Source: Bordetella sp. BOR01
Lineage (GTDB): Bacteria; Pseudomonadota; Gammaproteobacteria; Burkholderiales; Burkholderiaceae_B
Direction of reading: 5' to 3'
Assembly: GCF_019218885.1 (NCBI RefSeq)
Contig: NZ_JAHUWT010000002.1
Coordinates: forward strand, 992,001 to 1,056,000
Length of the DNA stretch: 64,000 bases
The position numbers were made by a program, and so were the translations under genes. Below the pieces are notes generated by a model. It made no database searches. It was not told the DNA's origin and saw only the letters and a program-made list of their open reading frames with translations. Position 1 is the first letter of the stretch, and each line of letters starts with the position of its first letter. Below, in pieces: positions 1-7,776 of the stretch.

Positions 1-164
1 ACATGCCCGAGTATTTCATCGCAATGGATGCGTTCCCGCTTACGCCCAGCGGAAAGATACTCAAGCGCGATCTGGTCCAATGGCTGAAAGACGGGCGGAT
101 AGTGCCCGAGCCCGTGCGCTGGAAGACAGCGGAAAAGCTCAATAACGAAGGGGTATCGGCATGA
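1..164 (+). CDS. Acyl-CoA synthetase (AMP-binding enzyme), C-terminal end only
   Basis: This is the last ~53 codons of an adenylate-forming acyl-CoA ligase; the 5' part lies outside the window. The visible end carries the family's A10 motif, PLTPSGKILKRDL, whose GK lysine is the catalytic residue of the mobile C-terminal domain. The enzyme should activate a free carboxylic acid to its CoA thioester, the first step for the acyl-CoA genes that follow. Its TGA (162-164) overlaps the ATG of the hydratase gene (161), which indicates translational coupling and one operon. The substrate cannot be read from this fragment. Confidence 0.88.
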   Translation, partial: MPEYFIAMDAFPLTPSGKILKRDLVQWLKDGRIVPEPVRWKTAEKLNNEGVSA

Positions 165-931
165 CAGTCCGGCTTGAATACGAAGGCGAGTTCGCGCACC
201 TTGCGCTCGACCGTCCCAAAGTCCTGAATGCGCTCAGTTTTGCGGTGCTGGGGGAAATCGAAGCAGCGCTTGAAAAAGTGGCCCATTCCGATGCCCGCGC
301 ACTGATCGTTACGGGCGAGGGTGAAAAGGCCTTCTGTGCGGGCGCTGATATCCCGGAACTGATGGACCGGCCGCTCATGCAGGAACTCGATGGGGCGGCC
401 AAGGGGCAGGCGGTTTTCAACAAGATTGCCGGCTTGAAGATCCCTTCCGTGGCGGTCATACAGGGTTACGCCTTCGGCGGCGGATTGGAACTTGCCCTGG
501 CGTGCACGTTCCGGGTCGCCACGGATCGAGCGCGCATGGGCCTGCCCGAGGTCAAGCTTGGCCTGATCCCCGGATATGGCGGCACGCAACGACTGCCCAG
601 GCTGATCGGGGAAGGGCGTGCGCTCGACATGATCATGTCGGGCCGCACCATTACCGCCGAAGAAGGTGAGCGCATTGGCCTGCTCAATCGCATCGACAAC
701 GAGGGAAGCCCCCTGGAAATCGGCAGGCGGTTCCTCGAGCCCTATCTGAAGCACAGCCTCTGCGCGCTGTACTTCGCGCGCGAGGCGGTGCAACGAGGCG
801 GCCGTGTCGGCATCGAAGACGGCTTGCGCATCGAACGAGACCTTTCCACGCTGGCCTATCGCAGCCAGGACGCGGCCGAGGGCCTGCGCGCCTTCGTGGA
901 AAAACGCGCGCCCTCTTTCAAGGACAGCTGA
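161..931 (+). CDS. Enoyl-CoA hydratase/isomerase (crotonase family)
   Basis: 256 residues, the usual crotonase length. The oxyanion-hole segment FCAGAD is at about 58-63 and GGGLELA at about 106-112. Both acid/base glutamates of true hydratases are present, E110 in GGGLE and E130 in LPEVKLG. It should therefore add water across a 2,3-enoyl-CoA double bond in the cytoplasm. It starts inside the stop codon of the acyl-CoA ligase gene and ends 3 bp before an SDR gene. The context is a dedicated acyl-CoA degradation operon; the acyl chain is unknown. Confidence 0.93.
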   Translation: MTVRLEYEGEFAHLALDRPKVLNALSFAVLGEIEAALEKVAHSDARALIVTGEGEKAFCAGADIPELMDRPLMQELDGAAKGQAVFNKIAGLKIPSVAVIQGYAFGGGLELALACTFRVATDRARMGLPEVKLGLIPGYGGTQRLPRLIGEGRALDMIMSGRTITAEEGERIGLLNRIDNEGSPLEIGRRFLEPYLKHSLCALYFAREAVQRGGRVGIEDGLRIERDLSTLAYRSQDAAEGLRAFVEKRAPSFKDS

Positions 932-934
932 AGC

Positions 935-1681
935 ATGAGCCCGGAACTTATCTACGTGACAGGCGCCAGCCGTGGCATCGGCGCCATGATTGCCTACGAA
1001 CTTGCCCAGCGCGGATTCCAGGTGGGTTGCCTTTCCCGTTCGGGCGACAGGCCGCATGTCGGGGATGTTTCCGAAGAAACCGCGGCACGCTGGCATACCG
1101 CGGCTTGCGATATCACGGACGGCGAAGCACTGAAAGATGCGATGTCAAGGCTGCGCGGGGAATTGGGGATTCCGGTCAGGGGGCTGGTCAACAATGCCGG
1201 CCTGCATACCGAGGTGCCCACCATCGACCTGCCCATGGACGAGTTCCGCCGGCTGATGGATATCAACGCCGTATCGCTGCTGCGTGCCTGCCAGATCGTA
1301 CACCCCCTGCTCAAGGAAAACGGCGGCGGCCTGATCGTCAACATCGGATCTTTCTACGACAAGCTGGGCGTCAAGCGCAACGTTTCCTATTGCGCCTCGA
1401 AAGCGGCGGTGGGTGCCATCACGCGCTGCCTTGCCGTGGAATGGGCCAGGGATGGCATCCAGGTCATCGATGTTGCGCCTGGGTACATCGCAACCGACCT
1501 GAACCGCGAAGCGATGGAAAGCGGCCCGTTGCGGGAATACCTTGAAAAGAGGATTCCACGAAAAAAACCCGGCGCGGCAAAAGATGTCGCCGTACTGGTT
1601 TCGTCCCTGTTCCAGGAAGGCATGGCGTTCCTGAGCGGGGAAACCATCTACATCGATGGCGCGCAGAGTGTGTCGATATGA
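935..1681 (+). CDS. Short-chain dehydrogenase/reductase (SDR)
   Basis: 248 residues with a classical SDR layout. The cofactor motif TGASRGIG is at about 9-16, NNAG at 86-89, and the catalytic Ser139, Tyr152 and Lys156 are all present. It probably oxidises a secondary alcohol, or reduces the matching ketone, with NAD(P). Its place between a hydratase and an acyl-CoA dehydrogenase suggests it acts on a hydroxyacyl-CoA or a ring hydroxyl of the pathway intermediate. The gene begins 3 bp after the hydratase stop, with AAGGA at 919-923 as the likely ribosome-binding site. Confidence 0.92.
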   Translation: MSPELIYVTGASRGIGAMIAYELAQRGFQVGCLSRSGDRPHVGDVSEETAARWHTAACDITDGEALKDAMSRLRGELGIPVRGLVNNAGLHTEVPTIDLPMDEFRRLMDINAVSLLRACQIVHPLLKENGGGLIVNIGSFYDKLGVKRNVSYCASKAAVGAITRCLAVEWARDGIQVIDVAPGYIATDLNREAMESGPLREYLEKRIPRKKPGAAKDVAVLVSSLFQEGMAFLSGETIYIDGAQSVSI

Positions 1682-1724
1682 CGTGTGCGCTGGCGCATGA
1701 CCAAGAAAGCCTGAAGGAGAGACC

Positions 1725-2900
1725 GTGAATATACTGGAACGCCTGGACGCCGGGCTGTCCTTCGCCGATGAAGAGCGCATGCTGCTCGATTCCGTCCGGC
1801 AGCTGGCCGTGGCCGAGCTGGCCCCCAGGGCGGCGGCCTATGACCGAGATAGCGAGTTTCCCTGGGAAAACATCAAGGCGATCAATGCCCTGGGATTGAA
1901 CGCCATGTTCATCCCGGAAGAATACGGTGGCATGCCATTGTCTTATCGCTGCTATCTTGCTTGCGTGCGCGAGATATCCAAGGCATGCGCATCGACGGGC
2001 ATCATCTGGGCCACCAACTTCCACGCGATCAAGCCGGTCATACAGTACGGCTCCGAAGATCTCAAATCGCGCATTCTTCCCCGTATTGCACAGGGCGGGC
2101 TGGCATCCCTGGTCATTACCGAGCCTTCCGCGGGTTCGGACGCCACGGGCATGAAGACGCAGTTTCGCGAGGACGGCGATGAGATTGTCATCGATGGCCA
2201 GAAAATCTTCATCAGCAATGGCGATGTCGCCGACGTGTACGTGGTGTTCGGCAAATGGGCCGGCGTGGAAAGCGCCAAGGAAGCCATAGGCGCGGTCATC
2301 ATCGAAAAGGGCGCGCCTGGACTGACGGTGACGGGCACCGAGCACAAGATGGGCACCCGCGCGTCGGGCACGGCCTCGCTGTCCTTTGATGGATGCCGCA
2401 TACCGCGCGGAAATCTGCTGGCTGGCGCGGGCGTAGGCTTGCCCGTGCTGCTTGCGTCCTTGAACAAGTCCCGTCCCAGCGTCGCGGCGCATGCGCTGGG
2501 CATAGCCCGCGCGGCGTTCGAGGACGCCATTGCGTATATCAATGACCGGCGCCAATCGAACCGCCGCATCCTGGAGTTCCAGGGGGTGCAGTTCATGGTG
2601 GCGGATCTGGCGGCCGAGCTCGCGGTATGCGAGAACTGGCTTTGGCATGTTGGCGGCCTGGTAGACCAGGGCGTGGATGACATGGGGGTCGAGGCATCCA
2701 TACTGAAGCTGAAGGCAACCGACCTGGCCATGCGCATCACGACCGATGCCGTCCAACTGCATGGCGGCTATGGCTATTGCCAGGATTTCCGCGCCGAGCG
2801 GCTTATGCGCGACGCGAAAATCACCCAGATCTGGGAAGGAACCAACCAGATACATCGGCAACTCATCGGGCGTAGCTTTCTGATCAAGGAAAAGAAATGA
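1725..2900 (+). CDS. Acyl-CoA dehydrogenase
   Basis: 391 residues, a standard soluble FAD-dependent acyl-CoA dehydrogenase. The signature EPSAGSDATG is at about 133-142. The C-terminal EGTNQI segment supplies the usual catalytic base, Glu371. The start is GTG at 1725, preceded by GGAGAG at 1715-1720; no suitably placed ATG exists. It introduces the alpha,beta double bond and passes electrons to electron-transfer flavoprotein. A 43-bp gap separates it from the SDR, and its stop overlaps the next start by 4 bp. The N-terminus resembles short/branched-chain dehydrogenases, but the chain preference cannot be settled from sequence. Confidence 0.93.
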   Translation: MNILERLDAGLSFADEERMLLDSVRQLAVAELAPRAAAYDRDSEFPWENIKAINALGLNAMFIPEEYGGMPLSYRCYLACVREISKACASTGIIWATNFHAIKPVIQYGSEDLKSRILPRIAQGGLASLVITEPSAGSDATGMKTQFREDGDEIVIDGQKIFISNGDVADVYVVFGKWAGVESAKEAIGAVIIEKGAPGLTVTGTEHKMGTRASGTASLSFDGCRIPRGNLLAGAGVGLPVLLASLNKSRPSVAAHALGIARAAFEDAIAYINDRRQSNRRILEFQGVQFMVADLAAELAVCENWLWHVGGLVDQGVDDMGVEASILKLKATDLAMRITTDAVQLHGGYGYCQDFRAERLMRDAKITQIWEGTNQIHRQLIGRSFLIKEKK

Positions 2901-3772
2901 GCGCAATAAAGACAGTCGGCATTGTCGGCAGCGGAACCATGGGCACCGGCATTGCAATCGTCGTGGCGCGCGCCGGCCTGAAAACGATAGTGCTGGATGC
3001 GCGGCAAGACGCGCTCGACCGGGCGCGCGAGCAAGCCGCCGCATTCCTGGCCAAGTCTGTCGCGCGCGGCAAGCTCGCGGCTGGGCAGGATGAGGCGATC
3101 ATGGCCCAGTGGAAGGGTACGACGCAGATCGAAGACCTGAAAGAATGCGATCTGATCATCGAGGCCGTATTCGAGGATCTGCAGGTCAAGCATGACCTGT
3201 TCTCGAAGCTGCACCAGGTTTGCCCGCCGCACACAATTTTCGCGTCCAACACCTCGACCATATCAATCACCGAAATCGCCGGTGGCAGCGGCCGCGCGGA
3301 CCGGGTGGTCGGCATGCACTTCTGCCTGCCCGCCCAACTCATGAAACTGGTGGAGATGTCCCCCGGCCTGGCCACATCCGAGGAAACCTTCGGCACGGCC
3401 TGGGCCTTCTGCGTAGCCCTGGGGCAAAAGCCGGTGAAAACGCGCGATACCCCGGGGTTCATCTTGAACTATTTCTTGATTCCCTGGCACAACGACGTCA
3501 TCAACCTGGTCGACCAAGGCGTGGCCGAACCGGCGGATATCGACCTGGCCGTCAAGACCGCGCTGGGATATCCGCTGGGGCCGCTGGAACTGCTCGACAT
3601 GGTGGGCATGGACACCCAGAAGCTGCTGTCTGACGCGATGCATGGCCTTACGCATGAACCCAGGGCGGCGTGCCCACCCTTGGTCAAGCGCATGATAGGC
3701 GCCGGCAAATTGGGCAGGAAAAGCGGAGCGGGCTTCCATACCTACGACGACAGCAAGATCTTCGGAGCATGA
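2897..3772 (+). CDS. 3-hydroxyacyl-CoA dehydrogenase (3-hydroxybutyryl-CoA dehydrogenase type)
   Basis: 291 residues, matching single-function HBD/PaaH enzymes. The N-terminal Rossmann domain has GSGTMG at 11-16. The catalytic dyad is His141 and Glu153, inside HFCLPAQLMKLVE. The helical 3HCDH C-terminal domain follows from about 185, with a conserved Asn in TPGFILN. The usual FNP after the histidine reads CLP here, which may reflect an unusual acyl group. It oxidises a 3-hydroxyacyl-CoA with NAD+. ATGA overlaps join it to the acyl-CoA dehydrogenase upstream and the gene downstream. Confidence 0.93.
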   Translation: MSAIKTVGIVGSGTMGTGIAIVVARAGLKTIVLDARQDALDRAREQAAAFLAKSVARGKLAAGQDEAIMAQWKGTTQIEDLKECDLIIEAVFEDLQVKHDLFSKLHQVCPPHTIFASNTSTISITEIAGGSGRADRVVGMHFCLPAQLMKLVEMSPGLATSEETFGTAWAFCVALGQKPVKTRDTPGFILNYFLIPWHNDVINLVDQGVAEPADIDLAVKTALGYPLGPLELLDMVGMDTQKLLSDAMHGLTHEPRAACPPLVKRMIGAGKLGRKSGAGFHTYDDSKIFGA

Positions 3773-4431
3773 CGGCAATGAGCTATCAGATCATTCAGCA
3801 AGGCGATAGCCTTTCCTTTCCCGGCGACCATTCTTTCTTGGCAGCGGCTTCGAGCCAGGGCGATGGCGTGGTGCTGATAGGCAGCGAAGCCGGCCAGGCA
3901 TGGCAGCAGGGCGTCGAGCGGGCAGCGGAAAGATCCTTCATCGCGATCGAACTCGACACCGAATGCCTGGGCGTGCATGCCGGCGAAGACGAAGGCCCTG
4001 CCAACGTAGTTGGCTTTGCCCGGTTTCGCCTGGGTGACGATCCGCCCACCGCGTTGGTGGAGCTGGTAAGAAAGCCCTATACCGATGATGCCGCGCTGCA
4101 GGCCGCGCGGGCAGCTTTCGAATCGGCAGGGCTGACTGTGGTGGTTTGCAATGATTTCCCGGGGCGCATCCTGAATCGCCTGGTGCGCCCGTACTACAAC
4201 GCCGCCTTGCGGCGCCTGGATGAAGGGCTGGCCACCGCGTCCGACATGGACAAGACCCTCTGCCTGGGCCTGGGCTATCCGGAAGGCCCGATCTCGCTTC
4301 TGAAGCGTACCGGGCTGCATCACCATTACCGGGTCTCGCAAGCCTTGTACCAGGCGCTGGGCCAGGAGCCTTATGCCCCCGCACGCCGGGCGCAGGTGGC
4401 GTGGGCCCGCCACCAAAAGGACGCGTCATGA
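3769..4431 (+). CDS. Degenerate 3-hydroxyacyl-CoA dehydrogenase-like protein (C-terminal domain retained)
   Basis: About 220 residues, starting at the ATG at 3769 that overlaps the upstream stop; a second ATG at 3778 is possible. The last ~90 residues (from about 130) are a recognisable 3HCDH C-terminal domain, with PGRILNRLVRPYYNAALR, a GLGYPEGP turn and a final helical bundle. The first ~120 residues keep the domain's size but lack a GxGxxG motif and the His/Glu dyad, so NAD binding and catalysis look lost. It sits directly behind an intact 3HCDH, so it may be a non-catalytic partner subunit, or a relic kept by coupling. Its ends overlap both neighbours by 4 bp. Confidence 0.8.
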   Translation: MTAMSYQIIQQGDSLSFPGDHSFLAAASSQGDGVVLIGSEAGQAWQQGVERAAERSFIAIELDTECLGVHAGEDEGPANVVGFARFRLGDDPPTALVELVRKPYTDDAALQAARAAFESAGLTVVVCNDFPGRILNRLVRPYYNAALRRLDEGLATASDMDKTLCLGLGYPEGPISLLKRTGLHHHYRVSQALYQALGQEPYAPARRAQVAWARHQKDAS

Positions 4432-5561
4432 CGCAGCCGCTTACGGGAGTCAAGGTCCTGGACTTCAGCACATTGCTTCCGGGGCCGATGTGCACGCTGA
4501 TCCTGGCCGAGGCAGGCGCCGATGTCATCAAGCTGGAGCGTGCCGCCGGCGATGAAATGCGCGGCTATGCCCCCAGGTTCGGTACCGACAGTGTGAACTT
4601 CGTGCTGCTCAACCGGGGCAAGCGTTCCATTTGCCTGGATCTCAAGAACGAGGCGGATCGCGCGCAGGTGTTGGCGCTGGTGCGGGATGTCGATGTCGTG
4701 GTCGAGCAATTCCGGCCCGGCGTCATGCAGCGCCTGGGGCTCGACTACGAGACGCTGTCGCAGGTCAATCCAAGGCTTATCTATTGTTCGATCACGACAT
4801 ACGGCCAACATGGCCCCAAGGCGCTGCGGGCTTCGCACGACCTGAATTTCCAGGCCGAGACCGGGATGCTGGCACTTTCCGCGGACTCCGGCGGCGCCCC
4901 CATCGTGCCGCCCACCCTCACGGGCGACCTTGCCGCGGGCGCTTACCCCGCCGTCGTCAACATACTGCTTGCTTTACGCCAGCGCGACATGGACGGAAAA
5001 GGGCAGCATCTCGATATTTCGATGACCGACAACCTGTTTACCTTGATGTACTGGGCGTTGGGCAATGGATGGAGCGACGGGCAATGGCCGCGCCCAGGTA
5101 AAGAGCTGGTCACGGGCGGGTCGGCACGCTACGCCATCTACCGCACCTCAGATGGGCGATATCTTTCTGCGGCGCCATTGGAAGACCGCTTCTGGAACAA
5201 TTTCCTGGCGCTGATCGGTGCGCCAGCCCTTGCCGACGAGACCGACGAAGACGCCATACGTGCAGAAGTGGCACGGCTGATAGCCTCTCGGCCGGCTTCC
5301 TATTGGTTGCAGCAGTTCGATGGGCACGATGTATGTGTATCGGAAGCCGTGAATATCGAGCAGGCCGTGCAAGACCCGCACTTCAAGGCGCGCGGCATCT
5401 TCGACCGCGAAGTGGTGAACAGCAGCGGCCAAGCCATGCCAGCACTTCCCGTGCCAGTGTGCGCGCCATTCAGGTCTGGCCAGGTCCGAGTCGCCGCCCC
5501 TGCGCTGGGCGAGCATACGAATCAGATAGCGGGCATTACAAATGGAGACAACAACAGATGA
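4428..5561 (+). CDS. CaiB/BaiF family protein, alpha-methylacyl-CoA racemase-like
   Basis: 377 residues from the ATG at 4428, which overlaps the previous stop. The GTG at 4401 is less likely because it lies well inside the upstream gene. The family's acidic residue is Asp167 in TGDLAAG. His137-Asp138 in SHDLNF matches the GHDINY signature of alpha-methylacyl-CoA racemases, and the 30-residue spacing to Asp167 equals the His126/Asp156 spacing of the mycobacterial racemase MCR. Racemisation of a 2-methyl-branched acyl-CoA is therefore at least as likely as CoA transfer. This hints that the operon degrades a methyl-branched (terpenoid- or steroid-side-chain-like) acid. Confidence 0.85.
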   Translation: MTQPLTGVKVLDFSTLLPGPMCTLILAEAGADVIKLERAAGDEMRGYAPRFGTDSVNFVLLNRGKRSICLDLKNEADRAQVLALVRDVDVVVEQFRPGVMQRLGLDYETLSQVNPRLIYCSITTYGQHGPKALRASHDLNFQAETGMLALSADSGGAPIVPPTLTGDLAAGAYPAVVNILLALRQRDMDGKGQHLDISMTDNLFTLMYWALGNGWSDGQWPRPGKELVTGGSARYAIYRTSDGRYLSAAPLEDRFWNNFLALIGAPALADETDEDAIRAEVARLIASRPASYWLQQFDGHDVCVSEAVNIEQAVQDPHFKARGIFDREVVNSSGQAMPALPVPVCAPFRSGQVRVAAPALGEHTNQIAGITNGDNNR

Positions 5562-6547
5562 AAGCCGTCGTCATTCATGAATTCGCCGAGCCGGAAGATC
5601 TCAGGGTCGAAGAGATTCCGGAACCCGCCCCTGGCAAAGGGGAAGTCCTGATCAGCGTGACTCACGCGGGTATCAACTTTCCCGACATGCTTGTCATGAC
5701 GGGAAAGTACCAGAACCTTCCCGATCGCCCCTTCGTTCCGGGCAAAGACGCGGCCGGCAGCATCGTTGCAGTCGGGGCGGGTGTCGACGGGCTGAAAAAG
5801 GGCGACAGGGTAGTTGCCCAGGTAGAGTTCGGCGCCTTTGCCGAGCGCATGGTCGCGCCTGCCGCCTCTTGCTACCCATTGCCGGACAGTATTTCCGACC
5901 GGGACGCCGCCGCAATGGGCCTGGTGTACCAGACTGCCTATTTCGCACTTGTCGAGCGTGGCCAGTTCAACAAAGGCGAGACAGTGCTGGTAAACGGCGC
6001 TGCCGGCGGCGTGGGCGGCGCCGCCATTCAACTGGTCAAGGCACTGGGCGGCACGGCGCTGGCAGGCGTCGTGGGGCCCGAGCAGGCAGAGGCCGCGCGC
6101 GCCTTGGGCGCCGATCACATCATCGACCTGGCCGCGCCCGACTTGCGTGACTCGCTCAGGGCGCAAGTGTTCGCTTGCACCGATGGGCATGGGGCCGATG
6201 TCGTCCTGGATCCGCTGGGCGACGATATCTTCGACGCGTCGATCAGGGCGGTGGCCTGGTGCGGGCGCCTGGTTTGTATCGGGTTCGCGGCAGGACGTAT
6301 TCCCACCTTGAAGATCAACTATCTACTGGTGAAGAACATATCGGTGTCGGGGCTGCAATGGAGCGACTACCGTGACCGCCAGCCCGAGAAAGTGCGCGAG
6401 GTTCAGCAGCGTCTGTACGCCTTGCATGCCAAGGGCGCCTTGCGCCCGCAAATCACGGAAGTACTTCCGTTGGCCAGGTTTGCCGAACCCTTGCGGGTGC
6501 TGGCCAGTGGCAAGGGGCGCGGAAAGTACGTCTTGCAGCTTTCCTGA
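5558..6547 (+). CDS. NADPH:quinone oxidoreductase-like medium-chain dehydrogenase/reductase
   Basis: 329 residues from the ATG at 5558, which overlaps the CaiB stop by 4 bp. It has the GroES-like N-terminal half and a Rossmann domain with NGAAGGVG at about 146-153. The zinc ligands of alcohol dehydrogenases are absent, as in zeta-crystallin/QOR-type reductases. Such enzymes reduce quinones or enone/enoyl-CoA double bonds with NADPH. It is the last gene of the first operon, 60 bp before a strong intrinsic terminator. Its role could be electron disposal or saturation of an enoyl intermediate. Confidence 0.9.
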   Translation: MKAVVIHEFAEPEDLRVEEIPEPAPGKGEVLISVTHAGINFPDMLVMTGKYQNLPDRPFVPGKDAAGSIVAVGAGVDGLKKGDRVVAQVEFGAFAERMVAPAASCYPLPDSISDRDAAAMGLVYQTAYFALVERGQFNKGETVLVNGAAGGVGGAAIQLVKALGGTALAGVVGPEQAEAARALGADHIIDLAAPDLRDSLRAQVFACTDGHGADVVLDPLGDDIFDASIRAVAWCGRLVCIGFAAGRIPTLKINYLLVKNISVSGLQWSDYRDRQPEKVREVQQRLYALHAKGALRPQITEVLPLARFAEPLRVLASGKGRGKYVLQLS

Positions 6548-6607
6548 ACGTCGGGTGTCGTAGCGGCCAGCCTGCGTGGGCAACACGCGGCAGGCCAGGC
6601 ATAAAAC

Positions 6608-6634
6608 AATCGCCGGTCCGCCGGCGATTTTTAT
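6608..6634 (+). terminator. Intrinsic terminator of the acyl-CoA operon
   Basis: A perfect 9-bp stem, AATCGCCGG/CCGGCGATT, closes a TCCG tetraloop and runs into TTTTATT. It lies 60 bp after the quinone oxidoreductase stop, so transcription of the first operon should end here. Confidence 0.92.
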
Positions 6635-6670
6635 TGCACCGGGCTCCTGGAAGCAACCGGCCTTTTTGCA

Positions 6671-6707
6671 ATCACAAACGATCGCTTTGGTAAATCTAAA
6701 TTGCGGC
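6671..6707 (+). promoter_or_regulatory. Operator-like element, copy 1 of a pair (partner at 15894-15930)
   Basis: This 37-bp stretch matches 15894-15930 at 26 of 37 positions without gaps. The shared core is CAAA-N7-CTTTG-type dyad DNA (here CAAACGATCGCTTTG), and a shared AT-rich half (TCTAAATTGC) follows. It lies 189 bp upstream of the SDR start that opens the second operon. The pairing with the site upstream of the flavoprotein next to the LysR gene suggests one regulator for both. The binding protein is inferred, not shown. Confidence 0.62.
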
Positions 6708-6895
6708 ATTGGTGAACATGCCCGATGCTACCAGTACCCTGCGCTACGAAATCCTGCCTGCCGCAGACAAGGTGGACCAGGCGTCCTGGGCAGAAGCGCC
6801 GCTTTCCCTTCATCAGGGGCCCAAGCAGGTTCTCGCATCGATCCCGGGTAATCCAGGGGCTTGATCGACGCGCAGGCAACTCACCAGGAGAACGC

Positions 6896-7720
6896 ATGAA
6901 GTGCGACGACGGCCGGTTCACAGGAAAGGTCGTGCTGGTTACCGGCGCTGGCGGTGGCTTGGGCAGCACCCAGGCAAAGATGTTCGCGCTCGAGGGGGCC
7001 ACCGTGATCGTGGCCGACGTGTCTTCCGAACGGGGTGAAGCCGTCGCGGCTTCAATCAGGGGTAGCGGCGGCCAGGCCCGCTTTGTTCAGCTTGATGTGG
7101 CGTCCGTCACCAGCTGGTCATTGCTGGTGGACTGGGCCAAGCGCGAAATTGGCGCGCTGCACGTTCTGGTGAACAACGCGGGCATTGTCAGCCGTACCGG
7201 TGTGTCAGCCATTTTCCTGGAAGAGTGGCAGCGCGTAATCGACGTGAACCTGACAGGGCCCATGCTCGGTATCCAGGCATTGGCGCCGCTGATCCGCGAG
7301 TCAGGCGGCGGCTCGATCGTGAACATCTCTTCAACGGCAGGCCTTATCGGGCATCCCGGCGTTGCCTATTCAGCCAGCAAGTGGGGGCTGCGCGGCATCA
7401 CGAAAAGCGCCGCCCTTGATCTCTTGAGCTGGGGCATACGCGTCAACTCGGTACACCCGGCGCAGGTGTCCGACACCTTGATGGCGTCGGAATCCACCGC
7501 CGGATGGAAACACGCCAACGAGCGGGTCATGCCGGCGGGGCGCCCGGCCGAGACGATGGAAGTGGGGCGGGCCGTGCTGTTCCTGGCCTCGGATGAGTCA
7601 AGTTATATCAACGCGACTGAAATCGTCGTGGATGGCGGCGCGGCATCCATTGGCATTGCACGTGTCCGCGCCTTGCTCGAAGAAGACTTCAACATGTCCA
7701 GAGAAACCGGCCGAGGGTAA
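6896..7720 (+). CDS. Short-chain dehydrogenase/reductase (hydroxysteroid dehydrogenase-like)
   Basis: 274 residues from the ATG at 6896, preceded by CAGGAG. The motifs are TGAGGGLG (16-23), NNAG (93-96), Ser145, Tyr158 and Lys162. Asp41 at the end of beta-2 points to NAD(H) rather than NADP(H). Overall it resembles 3-alpha/20-beta-hydroxysteroid dehydrogenase-type SDRs, but that family acts on many cyclic alcohols. It opens a + strand operon that also encodes transport proteins, a flavoprotein and an enone reductase, so it probably interconverts a ring alcohol and ketone. The C-terminal ~20 residues exceed the usual core. Confidence 0.91.
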   Translation: MKCDDGRFTGKVVLVTGAGGGLGSTQAKMFALEGATVIVADVSSERGEAVAASIRGSGGQARFVQLDVASVTSWSLLVDWAKREIGALHVLVNNAGIVSRTGVSAIFLEEWQRVIDVNLTGPMLGIQALAPLIRESGGGSIVNISSTAGLIGHPGVAYSASKWGLRGITKSAALDLLSWGIRVNSVHPAQVSDTLMASESTAGWKHANERVMPAGRPAETMEVGRAVLFLASDESSYINATEIVVDGGAASIGIARVRALLEEDFNMSRETGRG

Positions 7721-7776
7721 GTTCCTCTGGCGGGATGCCGACTCGAACGGATGGACTAGATCTTGAGGAGACAATA

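Larger units (their letters stand above)
6548..6895. other. 348-bp intergenic region: terminator, operator-like element, leader
   Basis: The stretch holds the terminator at 6608-6634 and the operator-like element at 6671-6707. A further ~190 bp of leader precedes the SDR gene. An open frame continues upstream of the SDR start but has no ribosome-binding site and no homology to SDR proteins, so it is read as non-coding. Confidence 0.7.

Noticed and set aside
1464-3044. Long - strand open frame (526 codons) opposite the acyl-CoA dehydrogenase
   Set aside because: It is arginine-rich, has no family motifs and lies opposite two well-supported genes; it is a shadow of high-GC codon use.
6725-6895. 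In-frame upstream extension of the SDR gene (57 codons)
   Set aside because: It has no ribosome-binding site or SDR similarity, while the ATG at 6896 follows CAGGAG and gives a normal SDR N-terminus.
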